Assembly: GCA_046269235.1 (NCBI GenBank)
Contig: JBJZOS010000003.1
Location: 248,001-312,000, forward strand
DNA length: 64,000 nucleotides
DNA from: Soonwooa sp032078105
Lineage (GTDB): Bacteria > Bacteroidota > Bacteroidia > Flavobacteriales > Weeksellaceae
Direction of reading: 5' to 3'
Part shown: positions 17,142-26,294 of the stretch, piece by piece
Numbering within the stretch: the stretch's first letter is position 1
Layout of the letters: each line of letters opens with the position of its first letter
Position numbers and translations under genes: made by a program
The notes under the pieces: generated by a model
The model's input: the letters and a program-made list of their open reading frames with translations, nothing else
The model's database searches: none
Told to the model about the DNA's origin: nothing

Positions 17142-17448
17142 CTTTCTTATTTGTTCTCACTTCCTAAACCAATTAAAAACTGGCAAAATAAAAAATGAAA
17201 AGCATGATCGAAATCTTAAAAGCTTTCTTAAAAAATTTCCGAATAAACGGCGTTTGATTATGTTTTGAACAACCACAAAATCATGAAAAAAAAAGGTCAT
17301 AATCGGGTTAAAATAAAACACCGATGTACGACCTAATTCTAAATATGCGAAAAGAAGTTGGTAACTAACTGCGTCAATTAATACTATAAAATGAAAGAGA
17401 ATGCTATTTGTCCTAAAGCTTTTTCTTCCATCTTCGTATTAATTAGCG
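17142..17448 (-). other. Non-coding stretch with possible gene remnants
   Basis: No intact gene. A frame opening MEEKALGQIAFSFIL starts at ATG 17431 and stops at 17384. An overlapping frame stays open for about 90 codons to a TGA at 17157 and is rich in Phe, Leu and Arg (QLLFAYLELGRTSVFYF). A run of nine T near 17290 would be a natural slip site. It may be the remains of a small membrane protein gene next to the pseudogene, but the evidence is weak. Confidence 0.35.
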
Positions 17449-18399
17449 TTAAATTACTTCTTCCACATTATAATTTTTGTGATCTCTTTTAGAACGGACA
17501 ATCATTTCGCCCAAAAATCCTGAAACAAATAATAAAGTCCCCAAAATCATCATCGTCAAAGCAATATAAAACCAAGGATTTAGCGCAATCAAATGACCAT
17601 AAACACCGTTGGAAACATCAATTAATTTTGAAATCCCCAGCCAAAGTGCCGACAGAAATCCGATGATAAACATCAATGTTCCAGCAGCACCGAAAAAGTG
17701 CATTGGACGTCCACCAAATCGACTTACAAACCACAATGTTACCAAATCTAGGAAACCACGAATAAATCTTTCGGTCCCGAATTTTGAAGTTCCGTAAGGA
17801 CGAGCTTGGTGTTGCACAGGTTTTTCAGTAATTCTTTTGAAACCAGCATTGGCAGCCAAAACTGGAATATAACGATGCATATCGCCGTATACATCTATGG
17901 ATTTGACAACACGTTTTTTATAGGCTTTCAGTCCACAATTAAAATCGTGAAGATGGACACCAGACAACTTACGCGCTGCGCCATTAAAGAGTTTTGATGG
18001 AAGATTCTTGGTCATTACATTGTCAAAACGCTTCTTCTTCCAACCAGATACGATGTCGTAATCGTCTTTGGTAACCATGTCATACAACTCAGGAATCTCT
18101 TCAGGAAAATCCTGTAAGTCGGCATCCATCGTTATCACAACTTCGCCTTGTGCTTTCTCGAAAGCGGCATGCAACGCTTGCGATTTTCCGTAATTTTTGG
18201 AAAATTTAATGCCATGTATTTGGGGATGTTGCACTTTTAGATTTTCTATAATGCTCCAAGAAAGATCCGTACTACCATCATCGACAAACCAAACATCATA
18301 ACTTAACTGATGTTGCTTACACACAGCATCAATACGGTTAAAAAGCTCTTCGATGGATTCTTCTTCATTGAGAAGTGGAATAATTATAGAAAGATTCAT
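17449..18399 (-). CDS. Family 2 glycosyltransferase (DPM1/ArnC-like)
   Basis: A 316-aa membrane-bound GT2 enzyme likely to move a sugar from a nucleotide donor to a polyprenyl phosphate. The GT-A domain starts LSIIIPLLNEEESIEELF. The DDGSTD and TMDADLQDFPEEIPELYDM motifs hold the metal-binding DxD, with QHQARPYGTSKFG after them. Two TM helices occupy ~230-252 and ~265-290. The layout matches the polyprenyl-phosphate mannosyl/glucosyl/aminoarabinosyl transferase group. It follows the DUF4199 gene by about 24 nt on the same strand, a pairing common in Flavobacteriia. The sugar is unknown. Confidence 0.9.
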   Translation of the reverse strand: MNLSIIIPLLNEEESIEELFNRIDAVCKQHQLSYDVWFVDDGSTDLSWSIIENLKVQHPQIHGIKFSKNYGKSQALHAAFEKAQGEVVITMDADLQDFPEEIPELYDMVTKDDYDIVSGWKKKRFDNVMTKNLPSKLFNGAARKLSGVHLHDFNCGLKAYKKRVVKSIDVYGDMHRYIPVLAANAGFKRITEKPVQHQARPYGTSKFGTERFIRGFLDLVTLWFVSRFGGRPMHFFGAAGTLMFIIGFLSALWLGISKLIDVSNGVYGHLIALNPWFYIALTMMILGTLLFVSGFLGEMIVRSKRDHKNYNVEEVI

Positions 18400-18423
18400 T
18401 TATTAAATTTAGGTAAAATAAGA

Positions 18424-19011
18424 TTATTCGTAGCGTTTTTTGTTTTTCAAAAAGGCTGCAATAATAATCGACAAAAGTAAATAAAATAATAAGATACCTG
18501 CAAAGAGTTTTCCTAAAAATTCGGCAGTGAAATAGTTACGTTTTTCTTTTAAAGCTATTTCGCGCGCATCTTTTGCTTCTTTATAATTCTTTTCTAATTC
18601 GACAATAACATTAGGATCTTTGTGATTAGCGGCATCAATCTTTTGTTTTTGATAAGCGTCTTCTAGGTTAATAAGTTCAGTTTGCACGTATTGATAATTT
18701 AGCAAATCACGTGCGTTGCTATCCACATAATTAAGGAATCCATACATTGTAACCATCGACAAAAATCCACCAACAAACATTGTTACGAATGATTGCTTAA
18801 AAGCTTGAGGATAAGTAATTTGAGTTCCCTTTCTCAACCAATATGTTGATAAAAAAGCGGCGATACCGTAAAGAAAAGTTAAACCAAACGCATTAATTTT
18901 CATACTGATATCCCAATAATTAGGGCCAGCAAAAAAATAATAAACACCAAAGAATAACAACATCGTTACTCCGTATAAACCAAGACCAATAACTACTGGA
19001 TTTTTTGTCAT
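18424..19011 (-). CDS. DUF4199 membrane protein
   Basis: A 195-aa protein with four hydrophobic segments (~7-28, ~40-60, ~75-93, ~168-188) and a charged helical loop between the third and fourth (LEDAYQKQKIDAANHKDPNV and KNYKEAKDAREIALKEKRN). This layout and the PQAFKQSFVTMFVGGFLS segment match the DUF4199 family of Bacteroidota. Function is unknown. It sits directly upstream of the glycosyltransferase gene and may support the same envelope step. Confidence 0.85.
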   Translation of the reverse strand: MTKNPVVIGLGLYGVTMLLFFGVYYFFAGPNYWDISMKINAFGLTFLYGIAAFLSTYWLRKGTQITYPQAFKQSFVTMFVGGFLSMVTMYGFLNYVDSNARDLLNYQYVQTELINLEDAYQKQKIDAANHKDPNVIVELEKNYKEAKDAREIALKEKRNYFTAEFLGKLFAGILLFYLLLSIIIAAFLKNKKRYE

Positions 19012-19207
19012 AATTTTGTAAAATGTGGGAAGATTATATCTTTTGAACTTTATTTTGTCATTTTAAAAACCGATTCTTCGTTATTAAATGGCAAAATTTT
19101 AAAAATTTTCAATATTTTTTCAGGTTAAAAATCAAGCTATTAGGCTAATTAACGCCTATTAATTTTGATTTTTTAGAGAATACTCTTCCAAATTCATAAA
19201 TAATTTC

Positions 19208-19215
19208 TATATTTG
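19208..19215 (+). promoter_or_regulatory. -7 promoter element of the SRP RNA gene
   Basis: TATATTTG fits TAnnTTTG and ends 4-5 nt before the expected 5' end of the RNA. Confidence 0.65.
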
Positions 19216-19218
19216 CAC

Positions 19219-19319
19219 CGGCAAGTCCTACACAACCAGCTCCTGAGAATCCTCCAGGGTGGGAACGCAGCAAAGGTAATCGGTTGTAGCGGTGTGATGT
19301 AGGTAGCTTGCCATTTTTT
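19219..19319 (+). ncRNA. ffs: Small signal recognition particle RNA (4.5S type)
   Basis: The sequence folds into the single long hairpin of bacterial small SRP RNA. The ends GGCAAG and CTTGCC pair. The apical domain carries the hallmark TCCAGGGTGGGAACGCAGCA and AAGGTAATC segments: the GGNA-type tetraloop and the asymmetric and symmetric loops bound by the Ffh M domain. Outer arms CCTACACAACC and GGTTGTAGCGGTGTG.. pair over most of their length. The closing stem is followed by ATTTTTTG, so the RNA supplies its own terminator. The coordinates include the T-run. Confidence 0.95.
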
Positions 19320-19457
19320 GTGTCTATATGTTTCGTAATTTTATTTGAAAACCGAAGCATTAAATTCTCCCAAAATTTCTGATATTCTAATTTTACTTTA
19401 TTTAAAATCAAACTATTAGGTGAATTTCTCAAAACTTAATGCTTCAATTTATTCTAC

Positions 19458-20138
19458 TTAAAATTCAAATTCTTCACCTAATTCTGGCAAACTAAATTCG
19501 ATGCCTGCATCTGCAAAATGTTTCTTTGCATTATCATGATTAATTTTGATTGGCTCAAACGTATCAAAATGGCAACCAATCACTTTTGGTGTTAATAATA
19601 ATTCTTTAGCCGCAAAAGCTGCCTTACGTGGACACATCGTATAATGACGACCAATTGGAAGAATCGAAACATCTAACTTTCCAAACACTTTTGGGAAAAT
19701 AGCCATCTCTGAAGAAACGCCTGTATCACCTGCTAAATAAAGGTTCTTACCTGGTAAACGGAAAATATATCCCGCAGCTTCACCGCCGTAAGTTCCGTCC
19801 GGAAATGAGCTTGTATGGCTTGCTGGCACCATCGAAATTTTAAGATCATCAATCTTTGCAGACCCGCCGAAATTGATGTCGATATTGTTTGCATGTTTAA
19901 AGTAACCACAAATTTCTGGTTGCCCGATAACTGTCGCATCTGGATGATTTGCTAAAACCTCTGCTACATCCGCAGTATGATCGCCATGCGCATGTGTAAT
20001 CAACACATAGTCAATTTTTTGTGCTGTAATATCGAATCCTGTTTTATCTTTTTGAAAGTTGTAGAAAGGGTCGCTCAAAATTGTTTTTCCGTTGTGTGTG
20101 AACAAAAAGCAATTTTGTCCTAAGAATTTTATTTTCAT
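19458..20138 (-). CDS. Metal-dependent hydrolase, MBL fold (UPF0173 type)
   Basis: A 226-aa metallo-beta-lactamase-fold hydrolase. The zinc motif THAHGDH is at residues 48-54. Further ligand positions are visible in VIGQPEI, MVPASHTSSFPDGTYGGEAAGY, LYLAGDTGVSSEM (Asp ligand) and the C-terminal GCHFDTFEPI (His ligand). The short form without extra domains matches the UPF0173/YtkL group, whose substrate is unknown. It sits downstream of menA and an SRPBCC gene on the same strand, a neighbourhood seen with menaquinone genes, but a role there is not shown. Confidence 0.9.
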   Translation of the reverse strand: MKIKFLGQNCFLFTHNGKTILSDPFYNFQKDKTGFDITAQKIDYVLITHAHGDHTADVAEVLANHPDATVIGQPEICGYFKHANNIDINFGGSAKIDDLKISMVPASHTSSFPDGTYGGEAAGYIFRLPGKNLYLAGDTGVSSEMAIFPKVFGKLDVSILPIGRHYTMCPRKAAFAAKELLLTPKVIGCHFDTFEPIKINHDNAKKHFADAGIEFSLPELGEEFEF

Positions 20139-20169
20139 TTTATTTCTTTTAAAATTTAAGTTTAAAAAA

Positions 20170-20616
20170 TTATTTTGAAGGAAATTTATCCTCTATCAAA
20201 TTAAGTTTTATACCATATTCTGACCAAGCTTTGCAACCGTCCAAAACCATTGTAAAACCGCCTGTATTATCATTAACAACTTTAGCTAAATCATCGCCAG
20301 TTTGCGGATAACCATAACTTTTGATATTCACCAAAGTTCCGTTTTTCATTTCCTGAAATATGTAATCGACGTTGGTTGCTGGATTCCCCCAAAGTGTTTC
20401 AATCTTTTCGTTTGGGATAATCCACAAAGTTTGTACTTCAGTTGACACATTATACATTTCCCAAGTCCACGTCGTTGTCGTGCCCTCCTCTAGCCTTCCA
20501 CTCGATTTAGTAAACCAAAATTTGCTTGTGACGTCGGGATTTAAAAATGCCTCGAAAACCTTACCAATAGGCTTTCTTATTAACATTTGACATTGTACAA
20601 AAATGGGTTCTTCCAT
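20170..20616 (-). CDS. SRPBCC/AHSA1-like ligand-binding domain protein
   Basis: A 148-aa START/Bet-v1-like helix-grip protein. It starts with the usual beta strand (PIFVQCQMLIRKPIGKVFEAF), has the DPDVTSKFW-like turn common to AHSA1 homologues (here NPDVTSKFWFTKSSG), a curved sheet, and a long C-terminal helix (FTMVLDGCKAWSEYGIKLNL). Such small proteins bind hydrophobic ligands or help chaperones; no ligand can be named. It is encoded 8 nt downstream of menA and is probably co-transcribed with it. Confidence 0.85.
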   Translation of the reverse strand: MEEPIFVQCQMLIRKPIGKVFEAFLNPDVTSKFWFTKSSGRLEEGTTTTWTWEMYNVSTEVQTLWIIPNEKIETLWGNPATNVDYIFQEMKNGTLVNIKSYGYPQTGDDLAKVVNDNTGGFTMVLDGCKAWSEYGIKLNLIEDKFPSK

Positions 20617-20624
20617 ATTTTCTT

Positions 20625-21551
20625 TTAAAAAAGATTAAGTCCAGCAGCGGTTAAAATTGCCATCATAAAGGTTAAAATCCCAACTTGCTTCAAGAAAGGG
20701 TCCAACTCGCGATTTTCTTTAATTTGCATAATCTTGCGTCGAAGTCCCGCAAATGGAAACAGCAAAATCATTACAATAAATGCGTAATATTTACCTTGCG
20801 CTTGCATTTGATTAATCATTAAAAACGTCAAAACCAATAAAATAGGAAGTTGTAACAATACCATTTCGTAGATCATTGCATTTTTGTAACCTAGCTTTAA
20901 GGCTAAAGTTTTTTTGCCAGAAGCTTCGTCATTTTGCATATCGCGCATATTGTTAAGATTAAGCACCGCAGTACTCAGCAAACCGACAGCCGCTGCCGGT
21001 AGCAAAACATCCCAACTAAAAGTTTTGGTGAACAAAAAATAACTTCCGCAAACGGACACCAAACCAAAAAAGACAAACACGAAAATATCGCCCAAGCCCA
21101 TATATCCGTATGGTTTTTTGCCAACTGTATAGCCAATCGCTGCCAAAATACAGGCTACGCCCAGACCAATAAAAATATAAAACTCGTTCATATAATCTGG
21201 GATGAATGCTAAATACAACAAGGCAAGGGTCGTTACAAATGACAAAATTGAAAGCAAAATCACGGCATTTTTCATTTGTTTGGCTGTAATTTTTCCGGAA
21301 GCCACTGCGCGAGCTTCCGCTTCGTTGATTCGCAATTTATCAGTTCCTTTTACACCGTCACCATAATCGTTAGCATAGTTGGAAAGGACTTGATACAGCA
21401 AGGTTACCAAAAGTGCCAACGCAAAAATCTTCCAATCCCAAAAGCCGCCTTCTTCCTTCAATCGCCATTTTGCAATAAAAGACCCCATGATAATCCCACT
21501 TAAAGAAAGAGGTAGAGTTCGCAGACGTGCTGCCTGTATCCAATGTTTCAT
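20625..21551 (-). CDS. menA: 1,4-dihydroxy-2-naphthoate polyprenyltransferase
   Basis: A UbiA-superfamily membrane enzyme that attaches the polyprenyl tail to DHNA to give demethylmenaquinone, the last but one step of menaquinone synthesis. It is 308 aa with about eight TM helices. The first Asp-rich prenyl-diphosphate motif appears as NYANDYGDGVKGTD (~64-77) and the second as NNMRDMQNDEASGKKTL (~196-212). The upstream menB gene on the same strand supports the assignment. Menaquinone is the quinone pool that would feed the quinol-type NO reductase at 33-35 kb. Confidence 0.95.
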   Translation of the reverse strand: MKHWIQAARLRTLPLSLSGIIMGSFIAKWRLKEEGGFWDWKIFALALLVTLLYQVLSNYANDYGDGVKGTDKLRINEAEARAVASGKITAKQMKNAVILLSILSFVTTLALLYLAFIPDYMNEFYIFIGLGVACILAAIGYTVGKKPYGYMGLGDIFVFVFFGLVSVCGSYFLFTKTFSWDVLLPAAAVGLLSTAVLNLNNMRDMQNDEASGKKTLALKLGYKNAMIYEMVLLQLPILLVLTFLMINQMQAQGKYYAFIVMILLFPFAGLRRKIMQIKENRELDPFLKQVGILTFMMAILTAAGLNLF

Positions 21552-21627
21552 TTATTTTTTAGATATTAGATGTACGACTTTAGAAGTAAAACTATATTCT
21601 GCTCTAACTTCTAATTTGCACATACTT

Positions 21628-22464
21628 TTAAGATATCCATTGATCGTCACCAAAGTTTGGTTTGCGTTTTTCTAAAAATGCGTTTCTGCCTTCGATAGCT
21701 TCATCTGTCATATAAGCTAGACGTGTTGCTTCGCCAGCAAAGACTTGTTGTCCGACCATACCATCGTCTGTAAGATTCATTGCAAACTTTAACATTCTGA
21801 TAGACATTGGCGATTTTGCAAGTATTTCTTGCGCCCACTCATAAGCGGTATCTTCTAGCTCCGCATGTGGAATAACGGCATTAACCATTCCCATTTCGAA
21901 AGCTTCTTGTGCAGAATAATTTCTACCTAAAAAGAAAATTTCGCGCGCTTTTTTCTGTCCCACCATTTTGGCTAAATAGGCCGAACCGTAACCGCCATCA
22001 AAACTTGTTACATCGGCATCTGTTTGCTTGAAAATCGCATGTTCTTTACTCGCCAGCGTTAAATCGCAAACGACATGAAGCGAATGTCCACCGCCAACTG
22101 CCCAACCAGGAACAACAGCAATAACCACTTTTGGCATAAAACGTATCAAACGCTGAACTTCCAAAATATTCAGGCGATGTCTCCCATCTTCTCCAACATA
22201 ACCTTTTTGGCCACGTGCTTTTTGGTCGCCACCACTACAAAATGCCCAACCTCCATCTTTGGGACTTGGTCCTTCACCTGACAACAACACAACGCCTATC
22301 GACGGATCTTCCGACGCATCAAAAAAAGCATCATATAATTCTGAAGTTGTTTTGGGACGAAAAGCATTTCTAACTTCTGGTCTATTAAAAGCGATTCTCG
22401 CAACACCACCACATTTTTTGTAGGTAATATCGTCGTATTCTTTAACCGTTTTCCAGTCTATCAT
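21628..22464 (-). CDS. menB: 1,4-dihydroxy-2-naphthoyl-CoA synthase
   Basis: A crotonase-fold enzyme that closes the second ring of o-succinylbenzoyl-CoA. The 278-aa protein shows the MenB signatures WAFCSGGDQKARGQKGYV (oxyanion hole loop), VVPGWAVGGGHSLHVVCDLTLAS (second oxyanion region), TDADVTSFDGGYGSAYLAK and the C-terminal FLEKRKPNF that completes the neighbouring active site. It lies upstream of menA with a 76-nt gap. An imperfect -7 box (TATCTTTA) is present about 16 nt before the ATG. Confidence 0.97.
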   Translation of the reverse strand: MIDWKTVKEYDDITYKKCGGVARIAFNRPEVRNAFRPKTTSELYDAFFDASEDPSIGVVLLSGEGPSPKDGGWAFCSGGDQKARGQKGYVGEDGRHRLNILEVQRLIRFMPKVVIAVVPGWAVGGGHSLHVVCDLTLASKEHAIFKQTDADVTSFDGGYGSAYLAKMVGQKKAREIFFLGRNYSAQEAFEMGMVNAVIPHAELEDTAYEWAQEILAKSPMSIRMLKFAMNLTDDGMVGQQVFAGEATRLAYMTDEAIEGRNAFLEKRKPNFGDDQWIS

Positions 22465-22655
22465 TTTAATAAAATTTGGCGTAAAGATAAGGCTATAATG
22501 ACAATTATTAAAATCTTAAAATTATTAATTCTCCAAAACAATTTTTTTTCCATTATTAGAAGTTAAAATTTGTATTATGGAGATTTGTAATCTATTTGTA
22601 CATATTAAAATAACTCTTAAAAAGGAATCCAAAGAAATTAAAATGCTTTTACTAC

Positions 22656-22696
22656 AAAAAAATAAGCGCCTTCAACAGATGTCGAAAGGCGCTTTA
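22656..22696 (-). terminator. Terminator of the DUF4920 gene
   Basis: AAGCGCCTT pairs perfectly with AAGGCGCTT around a 13-nt loop; on the minus strand it is followed by a T-rich run. Confidence 0.85.
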
Positions 22697-22722
22697 CAAT
22701 ATAATAATTGTGATTGGTCTAG

Positions 22723-23211
22723 TTAATTAACAACTTTAATAGCACTTGCTAAAAAGCGTGTTTCTGTTTTTGGATCTTTGATAGCATCAATTTCCGATTG
22801 TGGTTTTTTAGCATCTTCTGCATAATGTTTCAGCTCATTAACAGAAGTTGTTTTGCTTTCTGCATTACCTTCTAGTACAACATTTTTCCCAACTAAAGCC
22901 ATCGGTACGAAGAATCCATAATCTTTCATTTTTACAAAGAAATCTTTACCATCATCTGATTTTAGTTTTACCCAACATCCTTTTTTAGGACAAACTTCAA
23001 TTACTGTACCTTTTACCACTACGTTTTCTACTTTAGCTTCTTTGGTAAGTTTTTTATTAAGACTCGTAACTGATAATGCTTTTTTAGCCGTTGCAACTGG
23101 CACGTCTTTTCCATAAAACTCTCCAACATTGGCATCACCTGCGGGTGGTCCAGATTGTGCGAATGTCACAACACCAAGTCCCAAACCTAAAATAAATAAC
23201 AAACTTTTCAT
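22723..23211 (-). CDS. DUF4920 secreted protein
   Basis: A 162-aa secreted protein with a signal peptide ending TFAQ (~residue 19). The mature domain matches DUF4920, an OB-like beta fold: VVVKGTVIEVCPKKGCWVKLKSDDG (Cys74 and Cys79 in a CPKKGCW motif), FFVKMKDYGFFVPMALVGKNVV and VVLEGNAESKT. The two Cys may form a disulfide or bind a metal, but the family has no known function. It is a single gene with its own terminator. Confidence 0.85.
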   Translation of the reverse strand: MKSLLFILGLGLGVVTFAQSGPPAGDANVGEFYGKDVPVATAKKALSVTSLNKKLTKEAKVENVVVKGTVIEVCPKKGCWVKLKSDDGKDFFVKMKDYGFFVPMALVGKNVVLEGNAESKTTSVNELKHYAEDAKKPQSEIDAIKDPKTETRFLASAIKVVN

Positions 23212-23244
23212 ACTTCTGTTAAATTTTTGTAAATGTAATAAAAA

Positions 23245-25335
23245 TTATTTTGAAACAGACTTATTCAGCTTTTTATTTTTCAACCAATACGATGTCGCCT
23301 CATATGTGGCCACCGTTTCGTTCTTTAATCGCTCGTCGATGGTCGTTCTCGGAATTTCATCAAAATATGGATTATAGATAGCTGGGATATTATTTTTTTG
23401 AGGTTTTAGATCATACTGTTTCACTTTTTTGGTTGGCGAAATAATCGTCAAAATATTATCTTTTATTAAACCTAAATCTTGATAAGTCGCAATATAAGCA
23501 CGCGGCTGATAATTGGATTTAAAAATATCTTGACCTAAAAACTGACTTTCATAATTGAAATTCATTAAACCAAACAAAGTTGGCATCACATCAATCTGCG
23601 ACATCAAGGTGCTAACTTCTTTCGGCTGAATAAGATCTTCGGAAAAAATAAGTGCTGGGATTCTGTATTTATCCATCGGCAATTCGGTTTTACCAGCAGA
23701 AGATGCACAATGATCGGACACGATTACAAAAATTGTATTCTTATACCAACTTTGTCTTTTCGCCATTTCAAAAAACTTTTTAATCGAATAATCCGTGTAT
23801 TTAACACCACCTTCACGCGATTTTGCATTTCCAGGAATGTCGATTCGTCCATCTGGATAGGTAAAAGGTCGGTGGTTACTAACGGTCATCCAATGGTTAA
23901 AAAAAGGTTTTCCAGTTTTAGCTTCGGCATTCATCGTTTGTATAGCCTTTTTCGCCATATCCTCATCGCTAACGCCCCAGATGTTAGCAAATGTAATTTC
24001 TTCCGGTTTAAAGGCTGCACGATCAACAATATCGTAGCCATTTCCGCCAAAGAAATCCTTCATATTATCAAAATAAGAATCGCCGCCGTACAGATATTTA
24101 ATTTGATAACCTTTCGATTTAAAAACCGATCCAGTCGTAAATTTATTCTTGTTATCTTCACGTTTAACAACACTTTCTCCAGCAGTTGGCGGAATACAAA
24201 GCGTTAAAGCTTCCAAACCGCGAACCGTACGATTTCCCGTTGCATAAAGGTTGGTAAACATCATACTTTTGGTTGCCAAACTATCTAAAAACGGTGTAAT
24301 ATTTTGCTCGTTGCCATAATGTTTTAAGAAATCTGCCGAAAGACTTTCAATGGAAATTAAAACCACATTTTTACGACTTTCCGCCGAATCACCAACAACT
24401 GTACGACGCAACTCTGACGGTTGATATTGACTTAAAAATTGTTTTTCCGCTTGTTCTATTCCTACACTGGGATAAAATTTAACAAAATCCAATTCTTTGG
24501 TATTAAATGCGGTATAGAATTTTTCCAAACCATTGCTTTTAATTTCTGCCGAAAAGGTATTTTGATAATGTATTTTTTTAAGCTGACCCATCGCGAATAA
24601 ACTGACGCCAAACAATACAACATAAGCTAAAACAAAGATTATTTTTTGTATAAAATTTGGAAGAGTCAGCAGTTCAGATTTTGTTCTTTTATAAATGAAA
24701 ATTGTTACGGCAATGGCAATGGCAATAATCACCGAAAACAATGGTACAACTGGATAAGATTCCATGATATTACCAATCACTTCGTTGGTGTAGATCAAAT
24801 AATCAACCGCAATAAAGTTGTATCGAACACCAAATTCGTTCCAGAAAAAATATTCGCTTACTGCATTTTGAATGATTAAAAACACATACAAAAACAGCGT
24901 GATGAAATATAAAATATTTCTGAACCTTTGTCTTTGATTTGGGATAAATAACAATAACCCGAACAGAATCGTTTTTAAACTAACAAAAATTAATGCAATC
25001 TCAGCGACAGAGCCTCCGTATTGTTTAAATATATTATTTGGGACAAAGGCGATGTACAATGCAAAAGCCAATAACAACCCGAAAATGATGTGCCCCCAAG
25101 GTTTGTTGTATTTAGAATTTGATAAAAACAAAAAGTAAATCACCAAAAATACCGACGCAATACTAAAAATAAAAATATCGCTGATTGCGCCAACTAACAG
25201 AATGCCAAGACTTTCGAAAAAGCCAAAACTACTGGTTGTTATTGGATGAAAAAAGAAAACCAATCTCAACATAAATGAAATTAGTAAATAAAAGCCACCT
25301 AAATAAAAATAGGCTTTTAGTTTATTGATGTCCAT
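23245..25335 (-). CDS. LTA synthase-family sulfatase (alkaline phosphatase superfamily)
   Basis: A membrane enzyme with start chosen at ATG 25335 (MDINKLKAYFYLGG); the earlier in-frame ATG at 25371 adds a basic extension unlike the family. Five N-terminal TM helices (to ~residue 270) are followed by an extracytoplasmic sulfatase domain. Key segments are VVLISIESLSADFLK (metal ligand Glu), NLYATGNRTVRGLEAL with the nucleophile Thr/Ser region, FVIVSDHCASSAGK (metal-binding Asp/His), and PFFNHWMTVSNHRPF. Gram-negative members transfer phosphoglycerol or phosphoethanolamine-type groups to envelope glycans or lipids. The acceptor here is unknown; this is not evidence for lipoteichoic acid. Confidence 0.88.
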   Translation of the reverse strand: MDINKLKAYFYLGGFYLLISFMLRLVFFFHPITTSSFGFFESLGILLVGAISDIFIFSIASVFLVIYFLFLSNSKYNKPWGHIIFGLLLAFALYIAFVPNNIFKQYGGSVAEIALIFVSLKTILFGLLLFIPNQRQRFRNILYFITLFLYVFLIIQNAVSEYFFWNEFGVRYNFIAVDYLIYTNEVIGNIMESYPVVPLFSVIIAIAIAVTIFIYKRTKSELLTLPNFIQKIIFVLAYVVLFGVSLFAMGQLKKIHYQNTFSAEIKSNGLEKFYTAFNTKELDFVKFYPSVGIEQAEKQFLSQYQPSELRRTVVGDSAESRKNVVLISIESLSADFLKHYGNEQNITPFLDSLATKSMMFTNLYATGNRTVRGLEALTLCIPPTAGESVVKREDNKNKFTTGSVFKSKGYQIKYLYGGDSYFDNMKDFFGGNGYDIVDRAAFKPEEITFANIWGVSDEDMAKKAIQTMNAEAKTGKPFFNHWMTVSNHRPFTYPDGRIDIPGNAKSREGGVKYTDYSIKKFFEMAKRQSWYKNTIFVIVSDHCASSAGKTELPMDKYRIPALIFSEDLIQPKEVSTLMSQIDVMPTLFGLMNFNYESQFLGQDIFKSNYQPRAYIATYQDLGLIKDNILTIISPTKKVKQYDLKPQKNNIPAIYNPYFDEIPRTTIDERLKNETVATYEATSYWLKNKKLNKSVSK

Positions 25336-25469
25336 AATTCGTTTTATAGTTGCTGTTTTCTGCGCGCGCAAGTTAAGATTTTATAAATTATTAAAAATAT
25401 TTAAACTGAAATGTAACAAACTTGACATTTTGATTGTCTAACTATTATAACATTACAAATTATATCACT

Positions 25470-26294
25470 ATGAAAACAAATAAAATATGTGCTATTTTAT
25501 TAGGTGTAAGCTTTATATTAAGCGCTTGCAGTTACTCAAAATCTAATGGCGAAACCGAATTTACAATTGGAGATTTTAAGATGGGAAATAACGAAGGCAA
25601 AGGCGCTTTAACAGACAAAATTTATACTTTTGATTTTGATGAAATAAAATCTTCTAACGCTTTGGACGTCGAAGTTGTAAAATCTAACATCGAAAAAATT
25701 GTTGTTAATGCACCATCGGACATTATCGAGCAAATCGAAGTTGTACAAGAAGGCTCAACTGCAGTTATTCGTATTGCGCAAGGCGTTAGAAATGTCTCTA
25801 CCAATCGTGTTAAGGTTAAAGTCTATGCCAAAGATTTTAATAAATTATCAGCTTCGTCAAGTTCGACAATGACGGTAGCAGACGATTTCAAATCGAATGG
25901 ATTTGTCCTAAATGCATCTAGCTCGTCTACTATCAAAGGGACTTTCGATGCTCCTTCTATCAATATCCAAGCGAATAGCAGTGCAGATGTTGTGGCCCAT
26001 ATTATGTCTAAAGATGTTGTGACACAGGTTTCTTCATCAGGAACTATTAGCCTAAAAGGTCGTTCAGAAAGCATTAATGCTCAGGCTTCATCATCAGGAG
26101 ATCTGGAAGGAGCGGAATTTACCGCAGACTCGGCTATGTTACAAGCCTCATCATCAGGTGGCATAAAAATAGGCGTAAGAAATTCGGTGTCAGCAAGTGC
26201 ATCTTCTAGTGCTGATATTGTTGTCCTAAAACGTGGAAACCTAGAAAGTAAAAATATAAAAGAAAGCAGCTCGGGTTCTGTCACTATCAAATAA
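25470..26294 (+). CDS. Head-GIN (DUF2807) domain lipoprotein
   Basis: A 274-aa lipoprotein with start placed at ATG 25470 (MKTNKICAILLG), since upstream codons look non-coding. Signal peptide with lipobox LSACSY. The mature protein is a right-handed beta-helix of the GIN/DUF2807 type, with a striking ladder of Ser-Ser-Ser turns (ASSSSTMTV, ASSSSTIKG, VSSSGTISL, ASSSGDLEG, ASSSGGIKI, ASSSADIVV, ESSSGSVTI) spaced ~18-24 residues. This spacing gives one turn per coil. Function is unknown. Its paralogue is at 15.8 kb. The promoter region lacks a clear TAnnTTTG and has TTGACA, so another sigma factor is possible. Confidence 0.88.
   Translation: MKTNKICAILLGVSFILSACSYSKSNGETEFTIGDFKMGNNEGKGALTDKIYTFDFDEIKSSNALDVEVVKSNIEKIVVNAPSDIIEQIEVVQEGSTAVIRIAQGVRNVSTNRVKVKVYAKDFNKLSASSSSTMTVADDFKSNGFVLNASSSSTIKGTFDAPSINIQANSSADVVAHIMSKDVVTQVSSSGTISLKGRSESINAQASSSGDLEGAEFTADSAMLQASSSGGIKIGVRNSVSASASSSADIVVLKRGNLESKNIKESSSGSVTIK

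Noticed and set aside
19145..19432. Open frame of 95 codons antisense to the SRP RNA
   Set aside because: It is a shadow of the structured RNA gene; the RNA explains the sequence conservation.
22577..22725. A 49-codon plus-strand frame (MEICNLFVHIKITLKK...)
   Set aside because: It overlaps the terminator of the DUF4920 gene, lacks a ribosome-binding site and has no family features; chance is likely.
23245..25335. Evidence for lipoteichoic acid synthesis
   Set aside because: The LTA-synthase-like enzyme occurs in Gram-negative bacteria with other acceptors; the rest of the window (kdsB, LPS export) is Gram-negative.
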